Source of the DNA: Porphyromonas sp. COT-239 OH1446
GTDB lineage: Bacteria; Bacteroidota; Bacteroidia; Bacteroidales; Porphyromonadaceae
Length of the DNA stretch: 64,000 nt
Assembly (NCBI RefSeq): GCF_000768875.1
Contig: NZ_JRAO01000027.1
Coordinates: 34,266 to 98,265, forward strand
Direction of reading: 5' to 3'
The first letter of the stretch is position 1; each line of letters starts with the position of its first letter. The notes below the pieces were generated by a model. It was not told where the DNA came from. It was given only the letters and a program-made list of their open reading frames with translations, and searched no databases. Below are positions 52,599-60,967 of the stretch, piece after piece. The position numbers were made by a program, and so were the translations under genes.

Positions 52599-52762
52599 TA
52601 GGTGCAGATAGGATCTCGACCGAGGTCTCGGATCTCTCACCGATGAAGGGTAAGATAGGATCACTCTCGAGACTCAAATAGGAGCTCCATCGAGGCTCAG
52701 ATAGGACTTCAGCCGAGCTCCTATCGAGATCGATTTGAATCTCCCAATGAGGTTTTCTAGAG
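52599..52762. repeat. 23-bp dyad repeat array F
   Basis: TAGGA at 52656, 52679 and 52702 (23 apart), with an outlier at 52609. TCCTA lies at 52719, 17 after the last core. Flanking units are decayed (GAGGTCTCGGATCTC). It fills the space between two terminators at converging operon ends. Confidence 0.8.
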
Positions 52763-52767
52763 ACGAA

Positions 52768-52797
52768 TTAGGGGTAGAGCCTCAACCCTACCCCTAA
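52768..52797 (-). terminator. Terminator after tilS
   Basis: A 10-bp stem TTAGGGGTAG / CTACCCCTAA with a 10-base loop, 31 bp past the tilS stop on the minus strand. Confidence 0.7.
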
Positions 52798-52828
52798 GCA
52801 GCATCTATATCTCGTCAGCTAATAGGAC

Positions 52829-54190
52829 TCAGCCCCGATCATCCTCCTCGAGGCGCAAATGCAGCACCGATCTCGTCCCCTCTCCGATGCCATAGCGTCG
52901 GTCTGCCAGGCGACCCACGAGCCAGATCGGCTCATCCTCGAGGCAGAGCAGTAGGGCCTCCTCCCGCTCTCGGTGGCTCATCCCCGAGTCGATGAAGATG
53001 CGTCTGAGGAGCTTGCTCCCCGGCATCCCATAAGGGTAGAGGCGATCGCCCTCCTTGCGCCCACGCAGCGTTGTCCGCCGCCCTCTCGATAGGAGCAGCT
53101 CGGCATCCATGAGGGCCTCTCTAGGAGGTACTCTGAGGTCCTTGACACTCGAGCGATCCTCCAGCCACCAGCTCAGCCGTCCCAACGGGGTCTCGAGTGC
53201 TCCCTCCCGGGTCAAGTCTAGAGGCTGCTCACTCCACTGGCTACGCTCTCTCGATAGGAGCTCTAGAAGGTGTCGCCCTTCAATGAGCTCGTATGCCTCG
53301 CAGCGATAGCGTCGCCCTGGCTGGGGATTGGCCAGGTTCGAGGCGATGAGCTGACACATTGGCCCGTCAAAGCCATAGGGCTGTAGAAGCTCATAGAGCA
53401 TCGTCTCAGGATCGGGCGAGGCTATGAGGGGCTCTAGCCGAAGCCCCTCGGGACACTCGATCTCTCCTCGCAGATGCTCCACAGCATAACGATAGAGGGC
53501 CTCCGCCCCTCGCAGATGCTCGAGGGTGCTGAGAGCTGAGGAGCGAAACGAGGGGTTCAGCTGCTCGAAGGCTGGGATGATTCTGTGGCGGATGTAATTA
53601 CGTTTGAAGCTCAGGTCGTTATTGCTGCTGTCATGCCTTGCAGGCAAGCCTTCGGCAGCAACGAAGGCTTCGATCTCGCTGCGATGGGCCTGCATCATCG
53701 GACGAATAACCCCATCCTGCCGAGCATAGGGCATACCGCTCAATCCCCTGAGCCCTGTCCCCATGGAGAGGTTAAGCAACTGTGTCTCTAGGGCATCATC
53801 GGCATGGTGGGCAACAGCGATCGGGGCTCCCGAATACCGCTGCATCCTAATCTCGGCGAACCATCGATAGCGGAGCTCCCGAGCTGCCATCTCGATCGAG
53901 ATCCCTCGCTGACGAGCATAGGCTCGGGTATCGAAGTGCACCACCTCGAGAGAAAAGCCCAGCTGCTCGGCCAGGCGACGGACTGCCGCCTCGTCCTCAT
54001 CACTCTCCGCCCCTCTGAGGTGGAAGTTGCAGTGTAGCCCCACTACCTCGTACCCGAGCAAAAGAAGAACCCTCAGCAGAGCTACCGAGTCGGTACCTCC
54101 GCTGAGGGCTATAAGTATGAGGCCCTGCCCCTGTCGGATCAGCTGATATTGGCGGATCGTCTCCGCAACACGAGAGACCAGTGGGTGCAT
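52829..54190 (-). CDS. tilS: tRNA(Ile)-lysidine synthetase
   Basis: A 453-residue TilS. The PP-loop SGGTDS is at residues 30-35, followed by YEVVGLHCNFHLRGAESDEDE and AHHADDALETQLLNL. The TilS C-terminal substrate-binding domains are present (RVPPREALMDAELLLSRGRRT...). It changes C34 of tRNA-Ile(CAT) to lysidine so that it reads AUA. It is the last gene of a five-gene operon (ispE, ygiQ, nif3, zinc-ribbon, tilS). Confidence 0.94.
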   Translation of the reverse strand: MHPLVSRVAETIRQYQLIRQGQGLILIALSGGTDSVALLRVLLLLGYEVVGLHCNFHLRGAESDEDEAAVRRLAEQLGFSLEVVHFDTRAYARQRGISIEMAARELRYRWFAEIRMQRYSGAPIAVAHHADDALETQLLNLSMGTGLRGLSGMPYARQDGVIRPMMQAHRSEIEAFVAAEGLPARHDSSNNDLSFKRNYIRHRIIPAFEQLNPSFRSSALSTLEHLRGAEALYRYAVEHLRGEIECPEGLRLEPLIASPDPETMLYELLQPYGFDGPMCQLIASNLANPQPGRRYRCEAYELIEGRHLLELLSRERSQWSEQPLDLTREGALETPLGRLSWWLEDRSSVKDLRVPPREALMDAELLLSRGRRTTLRGRKEGDRLYPYGMPGSKLLRRIFIDSGMSHREREEALLLCLEDEPIWLVGRLADRRYGIGEGTRSVLHLRLEEDDRG

Positions 54191-54212
54191 GGGACGATGA
54201 TTTTCGGCTCAT

Positions 54213-54980
54213 CTAGGCCTCTGCCTCTGCACCTAGATCTGCGTCCACCATGATGCGGCCGCAGTATTCGCAGACAATGACCTTCTTATGGAGCTTGATG
54301 TCGAGCTGCTTCTGAGGTGGGATCTTGTTGAAGCATCCTCCACAAGCATCACGATCTACACTCACGACAGCTAGACCGTTACGAGCACCCTCACGGATGC
54401 GGTGGAAGGCCTTGAGCAGTCTCTCCTCGACCGAGGCTTCGATCTCGATCGTGCGAGCACGCTGCACCTCCTCCTCTTGCTTCGTCTCGCTCTTGATCAA
54501 GTCTAGCTCTTCACGCTTGGCTTTCAGGTCAATACGACGCTCGTCGATATTGCCCTTGAGCGTAGCAATGCGAGTCTTGCGGGTCTTAGCCTCCTCGGCA
54601 AACTCTGTGATGCGCTTCTGTGCGAGCTCAATCTCCAGCTCTTGGAACTCTATCTCCTTCGACAGGTTATCGTACTCGCGGTTATTCTTCACCCCTCCGA
54701 GCTGCTCCTTGTATCGCTCGATGAGAGCCTGAGCATTGGCGATCTTAGCCTTCTCACCAGCAGACACCTGGGACTGCTTCTTGTTCTCCTCCTCGAGGTT
54801 CGCCAGTCTCGTCTCCATCCCAGCGATCTCGTCCTCGAGGTCTTGTACTTCAAGGGGTAGCTCGCCACGCAGCGTCTTGATACGGTCAATCTCGGAGTAA
54901 GCGTCTTGGAGGTTACGCAGATCAATGAGCTTCTCTTCTATGCTCTTCTCTGCGGGATTATTATTGATTGTCTTAGCCAT
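54213..54980 (-). CDS. Coiled-coil zinc-ribbon protein
   Basis: A 255-residue protein. Residues about 10-195 form a long charged coiled coil. The C-terminus holds a zinc ribbon with two CxxC pairs (CGGCFNKIPPQ and CEYCGRIM). It matches the C4-type zinc-ribbon (CT398-like) family, whose members are proposed to act in nucleic-acid or secretion-related processes. The function is not established. It sits next to nif3, a pairing common in many phyla, and has a -7 box inside the nif3 3' end. Confidence 0.85.
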   Translation of the reverse strand: MAKTINNNPAEKSIEEKLIDLRNLQDAYSEIDRIKTLRGELPLEVQDLEDEIAGMETRLANLEEENKKQSQVSAGEKAKIANAQALIERYKEQLGGVKNNREYDNLSKEIEFQELEIELAQKRITEFAEEAKTRKTRIATLKGNIDERRIDLKAKREELDLIKSETKQEEEVQRARTIEIEASVEERLLKAFHRIREGARNGLAVVSVDRDACGGCFNKIPPQKQLDIKLHKKVIVCEYCGRIMVDADLGAEAEA

Positions 54981-54991
54981 ATTGTCTTGCT

Positions 54992-56086
54992 CTATAATGA
55001 TGTTATCGGATTGGAGTCTAGCGCACTCTCGTGGAGTGCAAAGTTAGCGAATTTTCGTGAGATAATCTGTCGAAATAGCCGAGTAGCAATACGTTCGCTC
55101 TCATAATGACCGACCGTAGCCAAGATCGGTTTGCCCTCTACATCGAAGTAATCGTTGTACTTCGCCTCGCCCGTGATGAAGAGGTCTGCCCCCTGGCCGC
55201 GCGCCGCCCTCCAAAGGAAAGCTCCAGCCCCCGAGCAGATGGCTACCCTACGGACTTGCTCCAACGGACTGCGGGAGAAGCGCAGCTGCTTCGTCTCGAA
55301 ATAGTCCTTGAGCCTCTGGAGCATCTGCCTCGTAGGCACAGCCTCGGGGAGGTCGCCGATGATCCCACTCCCCATACCAGGCAGCGGGTTATGCAGCGGG
55401 ATAAGCTCATAGGCTGGCACTTCGTAAGGATGAGCTGCCAGGAGAGCTGCCTCTATCTGAGGAGCATCCGCTGAGGCGAAGACACAGCTGAGGCGCGTCT
55501 CAGGCTCCCGATGCAGCTCACCCATGGCTCCAACGAAAGGCCTTGCTCCATCGAGGGCTCGGAAACTCCCTACCCCTTGGCTGGCGAAACTACAGCAGTC
55601 ATACGAGCCGATCCTCCCAGCCCCAGCCTGCCAGAGAGCTTGCTGCACCTCCTCGAGGTGGGCATGGGGGACGTAGGTCGTCAGCCGCATCAGCCTTGCA
55701 CTGCTGGGGGAGAGGGGGGTGAGGTGCTCTAGGCCTAGATCCTGGGCCAGGAGGTAATTCAGCCCCGAGGCATGGTTGTCTGCATTGGTGTGGGCCGCAT
55801 AGACTGCAATATCATGTTTGATCGCAAAGCGAACACAACGCTCTATATACGAGCTCTCAGAGATACGCTTGAGGCCCTTGAAAAGTAGTGGGTGATGCGC
55901 CACGACAAGATTACAGCCTAGGGAGCGAGCTTCCTCTAGTACAGCCTCAGTAATGTCTACTGCCAGCAGGGCCCCTTGGGCTTCGGCATCAGGCGAGCCG
56001 ACCTGTAGGCCACAATTGTCATACTCCTCCTGTAGCCACAAGGGAAGCTCCTGCTCTAGGGCATGGATAATGTCTCGAATTGTCAT
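54992..56086 (-). CDS. Nif3-like dinuclear metal-centre protein
   Basis: A 364-residue Nif3/DUF34 protein in the long form, with the PII/CutA-like insert between the two halves (about 130-230). Metal-binding residues lie in VVAHHPLLFKGLK, AAHTNADNH, and the C-terminal DLFITGEAKYND and GHYESER. It is a toroidal hexamer with a two-metal site. Its proposed roles include GTP cyclohydrolase-like hydrolysis, not firmly established. Its ATG overlaps the ygiQ stop by four bases. Confidence 0.92.
   Translation of the reverse strand: MTIRDIIHALEQELPLWLQEEYDNCGLQVGSPDAEAQGALLAVDITEAVLEEARSLGCNLVVAHHPLLFKGLKRISESSYIERCVRFAIKHDIAVYAAHTNADNHASGLNYLLAQDLGLEHLTPLSPSSARLMRLTTYVPHAHLEEVQQALWQAGAGRIGSYDCCSFASQGVGSFRALDGARPFVGAMGELHREPETRLSCVFASADAPQIEAALLAAHPYEVPAYELIPLHNPLPGMGSGIIGDLPEAVPTRQMLQRLKDYFETKQLRFSRSPLEQVRRVAICSGAGAFLWRAARGQGADLFITGEAKYNDYFDVEGKPILATVGHYESERIATRLFRQIISRKFANFALHESALDSNPITSL
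55039..55046 (-). promoter_or_regulatory. Possible internal -7 box ahead of the zinc-ribbon gene
   Basis: Minus-strand TAACTTTG within the last codons of nif3, 59 bp before the zinc-ribbon ATG. It could let the last two genes be transcribed separately. Confidence 0.35.
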
Positions 56087-57966
56087 CGTCGTTGGGGTTT
56101 CTTATGGCGAGGCTGCTCCCTCTGCCCTCCTCCCTTGGGATCGGAGAAAAGAGCTCGGGCGAGGTCGGGCCTGCCCATACGTCTTAGGCTCTGAAGGATG
56201 CGGGTGCGCTCGCTGGGTTTGTACCAAAAGAAGAATTGGTGCTGCTCACCCTTCTCCTGCTCGCTAATAGCCGTATACACAGGCTCGAGGGTGTAGGGGT
56301 GCAGACCAGTGTAGTAGATCTCCGAGGCCAGGGTCATGGGCGTGGGGGTGAAGTCCTGGATCTGCTCCAGGCGAAAGCCAAGCCGCTTCGTCTCTACCGC
56401 CAGCTCGGCCATATCCTGAGCCTCACAGCCTGGGTGGCTGCTGATGAAGTAGGGGATGAGCTGCTGATTGAGCCCTTCCTCTCGATTAACCTCGTCGAAG
56501 AAGTTCTTGAACTTGTAGAAGAGCTTGAAGGAGGGCTTACGCATCAGCATCAACACCCTATCGCTCGTATGCTCAGGGGCTACCTTGAGCCTCCCCGAGA
56601 CGTGATGCGCCACGAGATCCCGAGCATAGACAAGGGCGGCCTGGCGCAGCCGCTCATCCTTGTACTCTCCGAGCAGTAGGTCGTAGCGGACGCCACTACC
56701 GATGAAGCTCTTCTTGATCCGAGGGTGTCGATCGATCTTGCGCAGCAGCCTGGTCGTAGGCCCATGGTCTGCATTGAGATTGGGGCAGATAGAGGGGTGA
56801 ATACACGAGGGACGGCGACAATGGGCACAGATACTAAGATCCTTGCCCCGCATCTGATACATATTGGCCGAAGGTCCTCCGACGTCGCTGAGGTAGCCCT
56901 TGAAGTCCTCCATCTGCGTAATCTCGTCCACCTCTCGCAGGATAGAGCCCTCGGAGCGACTGGCAACGAACTTACCCTGATGGGCACTGATCGTACAGAA
57001 GGCACAGCCGCCGAAGCAGCCTCGGTGCATATTGACCGAGAACTTGATCATCTCATAAGCCCCGAGCTTCTTGCCCCGATAGCGGGGGTGGGGCAAGCGG
57101 GTATAGGGCAGGTCGAAGCTAGCATCGATCTCCTCCTGTGTCATCGGGGGGAAGGGAGGATTAACGACCACGACCCTACGCCCAACAGCCTGCAAGATGC
57201 GCTGGGCGTGCATCATATTGCTCTGGATCTCAATGTGCTTGAAGTTCGATGCCTGCTTGCGTTTATCCCTCAGGCACTCCTCATGCGAGTGTAGGAGTAG
57301 GTCTCCCTCCTGGGGAGATATCTCCCCCTCTCGGGCAATGAAGACAGTCTGACGAACATCCCTAAGATCCTCGAGTCTCTCACCAGCGAGCAATCGAGAG
57401 ACGATCTCCCTCAGGGGTTGCTCGCCCATGCCATAGATGAGCAGATCGACAGGAGCTTGGGCCATCATGCTGGGCATAAGCTTGTCGCTCCAATAGTCGT
57501 AGTGGGTCAGCCGGCGCAGGCTCGCCTCGATGCCTCCGAGGACAATGGGCACATCGGGGTAGATGGAGCGCAGGCACTGAGCGTAGACGATGGAGGGATA
57601 GTCGGGGCGCATATCATTGCGTCCGTCAGGAGTGTAGGCATCCTCCTTGCGCAGACGCTTACGAGCCGTGTATTTATTGACCATCGAGTCCATCACCCCA
57701 GCCGAGACACCGAAGAAGAGGCGTGGCCGCCCCAGCTTCTTGAAGTCCCTAAGATCATCTCTCCAGTTGGGCTGTGGGACGATGGCCACCCGAAGGCCCA
57801 TAGACTCAAGGAAGCGACCCACAACGGCATTGCCGAATGAGGGATGATCGACATACGCATCCCCTGAGAAGAGGATCACATCGAGCTCATCCCAGCCTCT
57901 TGCCTCAACCTCCTTTTTGGTCGTAGGCAACCACTGCCGCCGCACCCCTACAGTCTGCTCTGCCAT
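56083..57966 (-). CDS. YgiQ family radical-SAM protein
   Basis: About 627 residues from ATG 57966. A GTG at 57975 is possible but less likely. It has an N-terminal YgiQ domain, a radical-SAM core with the cluster Cys in HRGCFGGCAFCTIS, and a C-terminal YgiQ-specific region with four extra Cys in CAHCRRPSCIHPSICPN. A basic tail follows (about 600-627). The reaction is unknown. The gene overlaps the 3' end of ispE by 19 bp and is coupled to nif3. Confidence 0.9.
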   Translation of the reverse strand: MAEQTVGVRRQWLPTTKKEVEARGWDELDVILFSGDAYVDHPSFGNAVVGRFLESMGLRVAIVPQPNWRDDLRDFKKLGRPRLFFGVSAGVMDSMVNKYTARKRLRKEDAYTPDGRNDMRPDYPSIVYAQCLRSIYPDVPIVLGGIEASLRRLTHYDYWSDKLMPSMMAQAPVDLLIYGMGEQPLREIVSRLLAGERLEDLRDVRQTVFIAREGEISPQEGDLLLHSHEECLRDKRKQASNFKHIEIQSNMMHAQRILQAVGRRVVVVNPPFPPMTQEEIDASFDLPYTRLPHPRYRGKKLGAYEMIKFSVNMHRGCFGGCAFCTISAHQGKFVASRSEGSILREVDEITQMEDFKGYLSDVGGPSANMYQMRGKDLSICAHCRRPSCIHPSICPNLNADHGPTTRLLRKIDRHPRIKKSFIGSGVRYDLLLGEYKDERLRQAALVYARDLVAHHVSGRLKVAPEHTSDRVLMLMRKPSFKLFYKFKNFFDEVNREEGLNQQLIPYFISSHPGCEAQDMAELAVETKRLGFRLEQIQDFTPTPMTLASEIYYTGLHPYTLEPVYTAISEQEKGEQHQFFFWYKPSERTRILQSLRRMGRPDLARALFSDPKGGGQREQPRHKKPQRR

Positions 57967-58775
57967 ACGAAACACTGCTCGAAATGAGACGCCAAGCCCT
58001 CTACCTCTCGATCGAATAGGCCATAGAGGGCAGCCCCCGAGCCCGTCATCGAAGCGTATACAGCCCCAAGGCTGTAGAGACGCTCCAAAAGGTTCGAGAG
58101 GATAGGATACTGAGGGTAAAGGCTACGCTCGAAATCATTGACCAGCCTCCCTCGCCAAGAGCTCGGATGCAAGCGAATAAGCTCCTCGAGGGTCTCCTCG
58201 GGAGTCAAGAGCTCCCCTAGCCCAGCGAAGGCCTCCCGAGTACTGATGTGTAGATCGGGCTTGACCACGACCAAGTGCCACCCAGCAAGAGGATCGAAGC
58301 CTAGGGGTTGTAGCTGCTCTCCAATGCCCTCACCCAAGGCTGGGGTATTGCGAATGAAAAAGGGGCAATCCGCCCCGAGGCTTAGGGCTAGGGTCTCGAG
58401 CTCCTCGTCTGAGAGATCGGGGGCGAACTCATCCCTGAGCCCTCGGAGCATAAAGCTCGCATCGGCACTCCCACCGCCCATCCCTGCACCCGAGGGAATG
58501 GCCTTGTGCAGGTAGATATGCAGATAGGGAATGGGGCGCAGACAGCGCAGGGCCTTAGTAGCCTTGAGGACGAGGTTGTCCAGCTCGACGGCAAGGCTGG
58601 CATCGCCACGCACCTCGAGGCTATCCTCCGTGCCTCCATCGACCCGCACAACGAACTCGAGGCTGTCGTACAGTGGCACTGGGCAGAAGACAGTACGCAG
58701 CAGATGATAGCCATCTGAGCGACGCCCGACGATCTGTAGACCAAGATTGATCTTGGCATTGGGGAATACAATCAT
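57948..58775 (-). CDS. ispE: 4-diphosphocytidyl-2-C-methyl-D-erythritol kinase
   Basis: A 275-residue GHMP kinase with the opening PNAKINLGLQIVGRRSDGYH, the ATP loop IPSGAGMGGGSADASF (about 96-111) and the C-terminal MTGSGAALYGLF. It phosphorylates CDP-ME in the non-mevalonate isoprenoid pathway. ispF of the same pathway lies 365 bp upstream beyond two tRNA-Leu genes. It is first in the ispE-ygiQ-nif3-zinc-ribbon-tilS operon. Confidence 0.95.
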   Translation of the reverse strand: MIVFPNAKINLGLQIVGRRSDGYHLLRTVFCPVPLYDSLEFVVRVDGGTEDSLEVRGDASLAVELDNLVLKATKALRCLRPIPYLHIYLHKAIPSGAGMGGGSADASFMLRGLRDEFAPDLSDEELETLALSLGADCPFFIRNTPALGEGIGEQLQPLGFDPLAGWHLVVVKPDLHISTREAFAGLGELLTPEETLEELIRLHPSSWRGRLVNDFERSLYPQYPILSNLLERLYSLGAVYASMTGSGAALYGLFDREVEGLASHFEQCFVWQSRL

Positions 58776-58796
58776 ACGAATATATAGCTACGAAAC

Positions 58797-58829
58797 GACA
58801 ATGGCCAGCTTGGGTTGCTGACCATTGTC
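58797..58829 (-). terminator. Hairpin between tRNA-Leu and ispE
   Basis: An 8-bp stem GACAATGG / CCATTGTC extended by a further 4 bp (CAGC/GCTG) past one mismatch, 9 bp after the tRNA 3' end. It lacks a U-run, so some readthrough into ispE is possible. Confidence 0.5.
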
Positions 58830-58837
58830 CTATCAAG

Positions 58838-58921
58838 TACGCGGGATGAGATTTGAACTCACACGCCGGAACCGGCACTACCCCCTCAAAGTAGCGTGTC
58901 TACCAATTTCACCACCCGCGT
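58838..58921 (-). tRNA. tRNA-Leu(GAG)
   Basis: An 84-nt class II tRNA: acceptor ACGCGGG/CCCGCGT, discriminator A, anticodon loop TTGAGGG giving GAG, a long variable arm (GTGCCGG TTC CGGC) and T loop TTCAAAT. CCA is not encoded. Confidence 0.93.
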
Positions 58922-58954
58922 AAATATGTCTGCAAGATGTCTCCGCCAGAGGAG

Positions 58955-59037
58955 TGCCCAGGACAGGAATCGAACCTGCACGTCTTTTGAACACTCGCAC
59001 CTGAAACGAGCGCGTCTACCAATTCCGCCACCTGGGC
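58955..59037 (-). tRNA. tRNA-Leu(CAG)
   Basis: An 83-nt class II tRNA: acceptor GCCCAGG/CCTGGGC, discriminator A, anticodon loop TTCAGGT giving CAG, a long variable arm and T loop TTCGATT. CCA is not encoded. It lies 33 bp upstream of the GAG isoacceptor in the same transcript. Confidence 0.93.
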
Positions 59038-59053
59038 TTCATCTTTGCGACTG

Positions 59054-59061
59054 CAAATGTA
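59054..59061 (-). promoter_or_regulatory. Predicted -7 box of the tRNA-Leu pair
   Basis: Minus-strand TACATTTG, 17 bp before the first tRNA. Confidence 0.6.
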
Positions 59062-59139
59062 GCACACTTTTTTCGTTCCTGCAAATATCTACTCAATTTA
59101 TTTCTCGAGTGAGGTGTGGGGATGCCTGAGGACTAAGGT

Positions 59140-59634
59140 CTAGGGCTCTAGGGGCAGGATGAGGGCCACGGCATAGCAGGACATTCCCTCACGGCGACCT
59201 GTAAAGCCCAGCCGCTCGGTCGTGGTGGCCTTGACAGAGATCTGCGAGAGGTCGATGCCGCACACCTCGGCAATGCAAGCACGCATCTGAGGGATGTGTG
59301 GGTTGAGCTTGGGGGCTTCGGCTGCGATCGTAGCATCGAGGTTGCCAATGCGATAGCCAGCCTCATGGATGAGGCGACAGACCTCACGAAGCAGGATCTT
59401 GCTGTCGATGCCCTTATACTTCATATCCGTCGGGGGGAAGTGCACCCCAATATCCCCGAGGGCCGCTGCCCCGAGGAGGGCATCGCAGAGGGTGTGCAGC
59501 AGGACATCGGCATCCGAATGCCCCTCGAGCCCGAGCTCATGATCAATCTTAATGCCACCGAGCCACAGCGGATAGCCGGACTCCAGGCGATGTACGTCAT
59601 AGCCAAAGCCAATACGATAGGGTAAGTGTACCAT
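59140..59634 (-). CDS. ispF: 2-C-methyl-D-erythritol 2,4-cyclodiphosphate synthase
   Basis: A 164-residue IspF, the normal length. Zinc ligands are Asp13 and His15 (GFGYDVHRLESG) and the His of LEGHSDADVLLH. ALGDIGVHFPPTD and TTTERLGFTGRREGMSC are conserved. It closes the cyclodiphosphate in isoprenoid synthesis. It starts 13 bp after porV and is surely co-transcribed with it. Confidence 0.96.
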   Translation of the reverse strand: MVHLPYRIGFGYDVHRLESGYPLWLGGIKIDHELGLEGHSDADVLLHTLCDALLGAAALGDIGVHFPPTDMKYKGIDSKILLREVCRLIHEAGYRIGNLDATIAAEAPKLNPHIPQMRACIAEVCGIDLSQISVKATTTERLGFTGRREGMSCYAVALILPLEP

Positions 59635-59647
59635 AATAAATAATCTA

Positions 59648-60817
59648 TTACTTGAGCATCGCCTGGATGCCGTCTATACTGATGGTTAGGGAGAAGCGGA
59701 AGGTTCTGTCCAGCGGACTATACTTGCCTAGGCTTGCGAGATAGGCTACGTCGATCGTGAAGGCTCGAGCCTTGAAGCCTACACCAAAGTTGAGGGACTC
59801 TATATCCCCCTTGTCGGGATGCAGATAACTATAACCCAAACGACCGAAGAAGCGGTCGAGATAGCTGTACTCTAGCCCCAAGCCCCAGCGCACCTCTCGC
59901 AGCTCCTCGGCGAGCCCCCCTGGGGCGTCGCTCCAGCTTGAGACAAGGGCTTCGATGGGGCTGGTACTGTGGTAGGCTCGACGAAGATCCTCCCACTCAA
60001 GCGCATTCAGCTCTCTAGAGGGGAGCGGAGGCGTGGGGACGAGGAGCTTCGAGAGCTCGAAGCTCGCCAGGAGTCTGTGCTCTGGGGCTAGATCGAGGCT
60101 GAGGCCACTCCCGAGACTGAGGCTCGTGGGGAGGAAGTGGTAGGTCTTCCCTAGGTCATAGCTTACCTTGTCGCCGAGATTCTTGAGGGCAAGGCCTGCC
60201 ATCCACTGCCCAGAGCGACCCACTAGGTGCACCGAACGCTGCATATACAGCCCTAGGTCGCCCGAGAGGGCCGAGGCGGCGCGACGAACCGACATATCGT
60301 AATCCGAATGAATATAGCGCAGCGTCAGGGCTGCCGAGAGTGTCGGGAGGAGGCGATAGCTATAGCTCAGATCGAGGGCATACTCTCGAGGGTTCACGAG
60401 ATCTATCTCTGCCCCCTCAGCATTCCATAAGACGACCTCGCCGATGTTGAAGTAGCGCAGCGAAGCCCCGAGGCTATGCCGACGGGCTGCATCGAGCTGC
60501 ACATAGCCTGCAAGCTGCATGAGGGCAATATCGCTGACGAGCTTGGTGAGCCAGGGAGTATAGGCCAAGGCCACCCCTTGTGGCTCGAGGGCGAAGGAGT
60601 ACTTGGCCGCATTCCAATACTGAGCGTATGCGTCTGCCCCCGTAGCCACCCCTATATCTCCGAGGGATGCGCCTCGGGCATCGGGGCTAATGCGCAGCGA
60701 GGGGATGGCCGTCGGGATGGGGTTCAGACGGGAGCTCTGCGCCGAGGCCACAGCCCCGGAGGCCAGGGCTAGAAGCAGCCCGAGGGAGCGTATCGCTAGA
60801 GGGATCTGTATCTTCAC
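59648..60817 (-). CDS. porV: Type IX secretion system outer-membrane protein PorV
   Basis: A 389-residue beta-barrel protein read from a GTG at 60817 (VKIQIPLAIRSLGLLLALASG, a clean signal peptide). An ATG at 60916 is upstream of the -7 box at 60904-60911, so it cannot be used by that promoter. After the signal, IPSLRISPDARGASLGDIGVATGADAYAQYWNAAKYSF is the PorV hallmark. The rest is amphipathic strands. PorV (LptO) shuttles T9SS cargo from the translocon to the attachment complex. ispF follows 13 bp later. PorU, its usual partner gene, is absent upstream, where a restriction-modification system lies. Confidence 0.88.
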   Translation of the reverse strand: MKIQIPLAIRSLGLLLALASGAVASAQSSRLNPIPTAIPSLRISPDARGASLGDIGVATGADAYAQYWNAAKYSFALEPQGVALAYTPWLTKLVSDIALMQLAGYVQLDAARRHSLGASLRYFNIGEVVLWNAEGAEIDLVNPREYALDLSYSYRLLPTLSAALTLRYIHSDYDMSVRRAASALSGDLGLYMQRSVHLVGRSGQWMAGLALKNLGDKVSYDLGKTYHFLPTSLSLGSGLSLDLAPEHRLLASFELSKLLVPTPPLPSRELNALEWEDLRRAYHSTSPIEALVSSWSDAPGGLAEELREVRWGLGLEYSYLDRFFGRLGYSYLHPDKGDIESLNFGVGFKARAFTIDVAYLASLGKYSPLDRTFRFSLTISIDGIQAMLK

Positions 60818-60903
60818 TGCCTTACGTCTTAGTCTACTAAAATAATAGAGGGAGCTCCACCAACTGACCGAGGGCAACCCAAGGTCTCGGGCGAGGTCTT
60901 GGG

Positions 60904-60911
60904 CAAAGATA
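60904..60911 (-). promoter_or_regulatory. Predicted -7 box of porV-ispF
   Basis: Minus-strand TATCTTTG, with the start near 60897 and an ~80-base leader to the GTG at 60817. Confidence 0.55.
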
Positions 60912-60967
60912 ACCATTCCGCCCCCCTCTTGTCAAGCCCCCCAAGCTAAAGCATCCATGAGTATAAG

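Noticed and set aside
60818..60916. ATG at 60916 as the porV start
   Set aside because: It lies upstream of the predicted -7 box and precedes a non-signal-like stretch. The GTG at 60817 starts a proper signal peptide.
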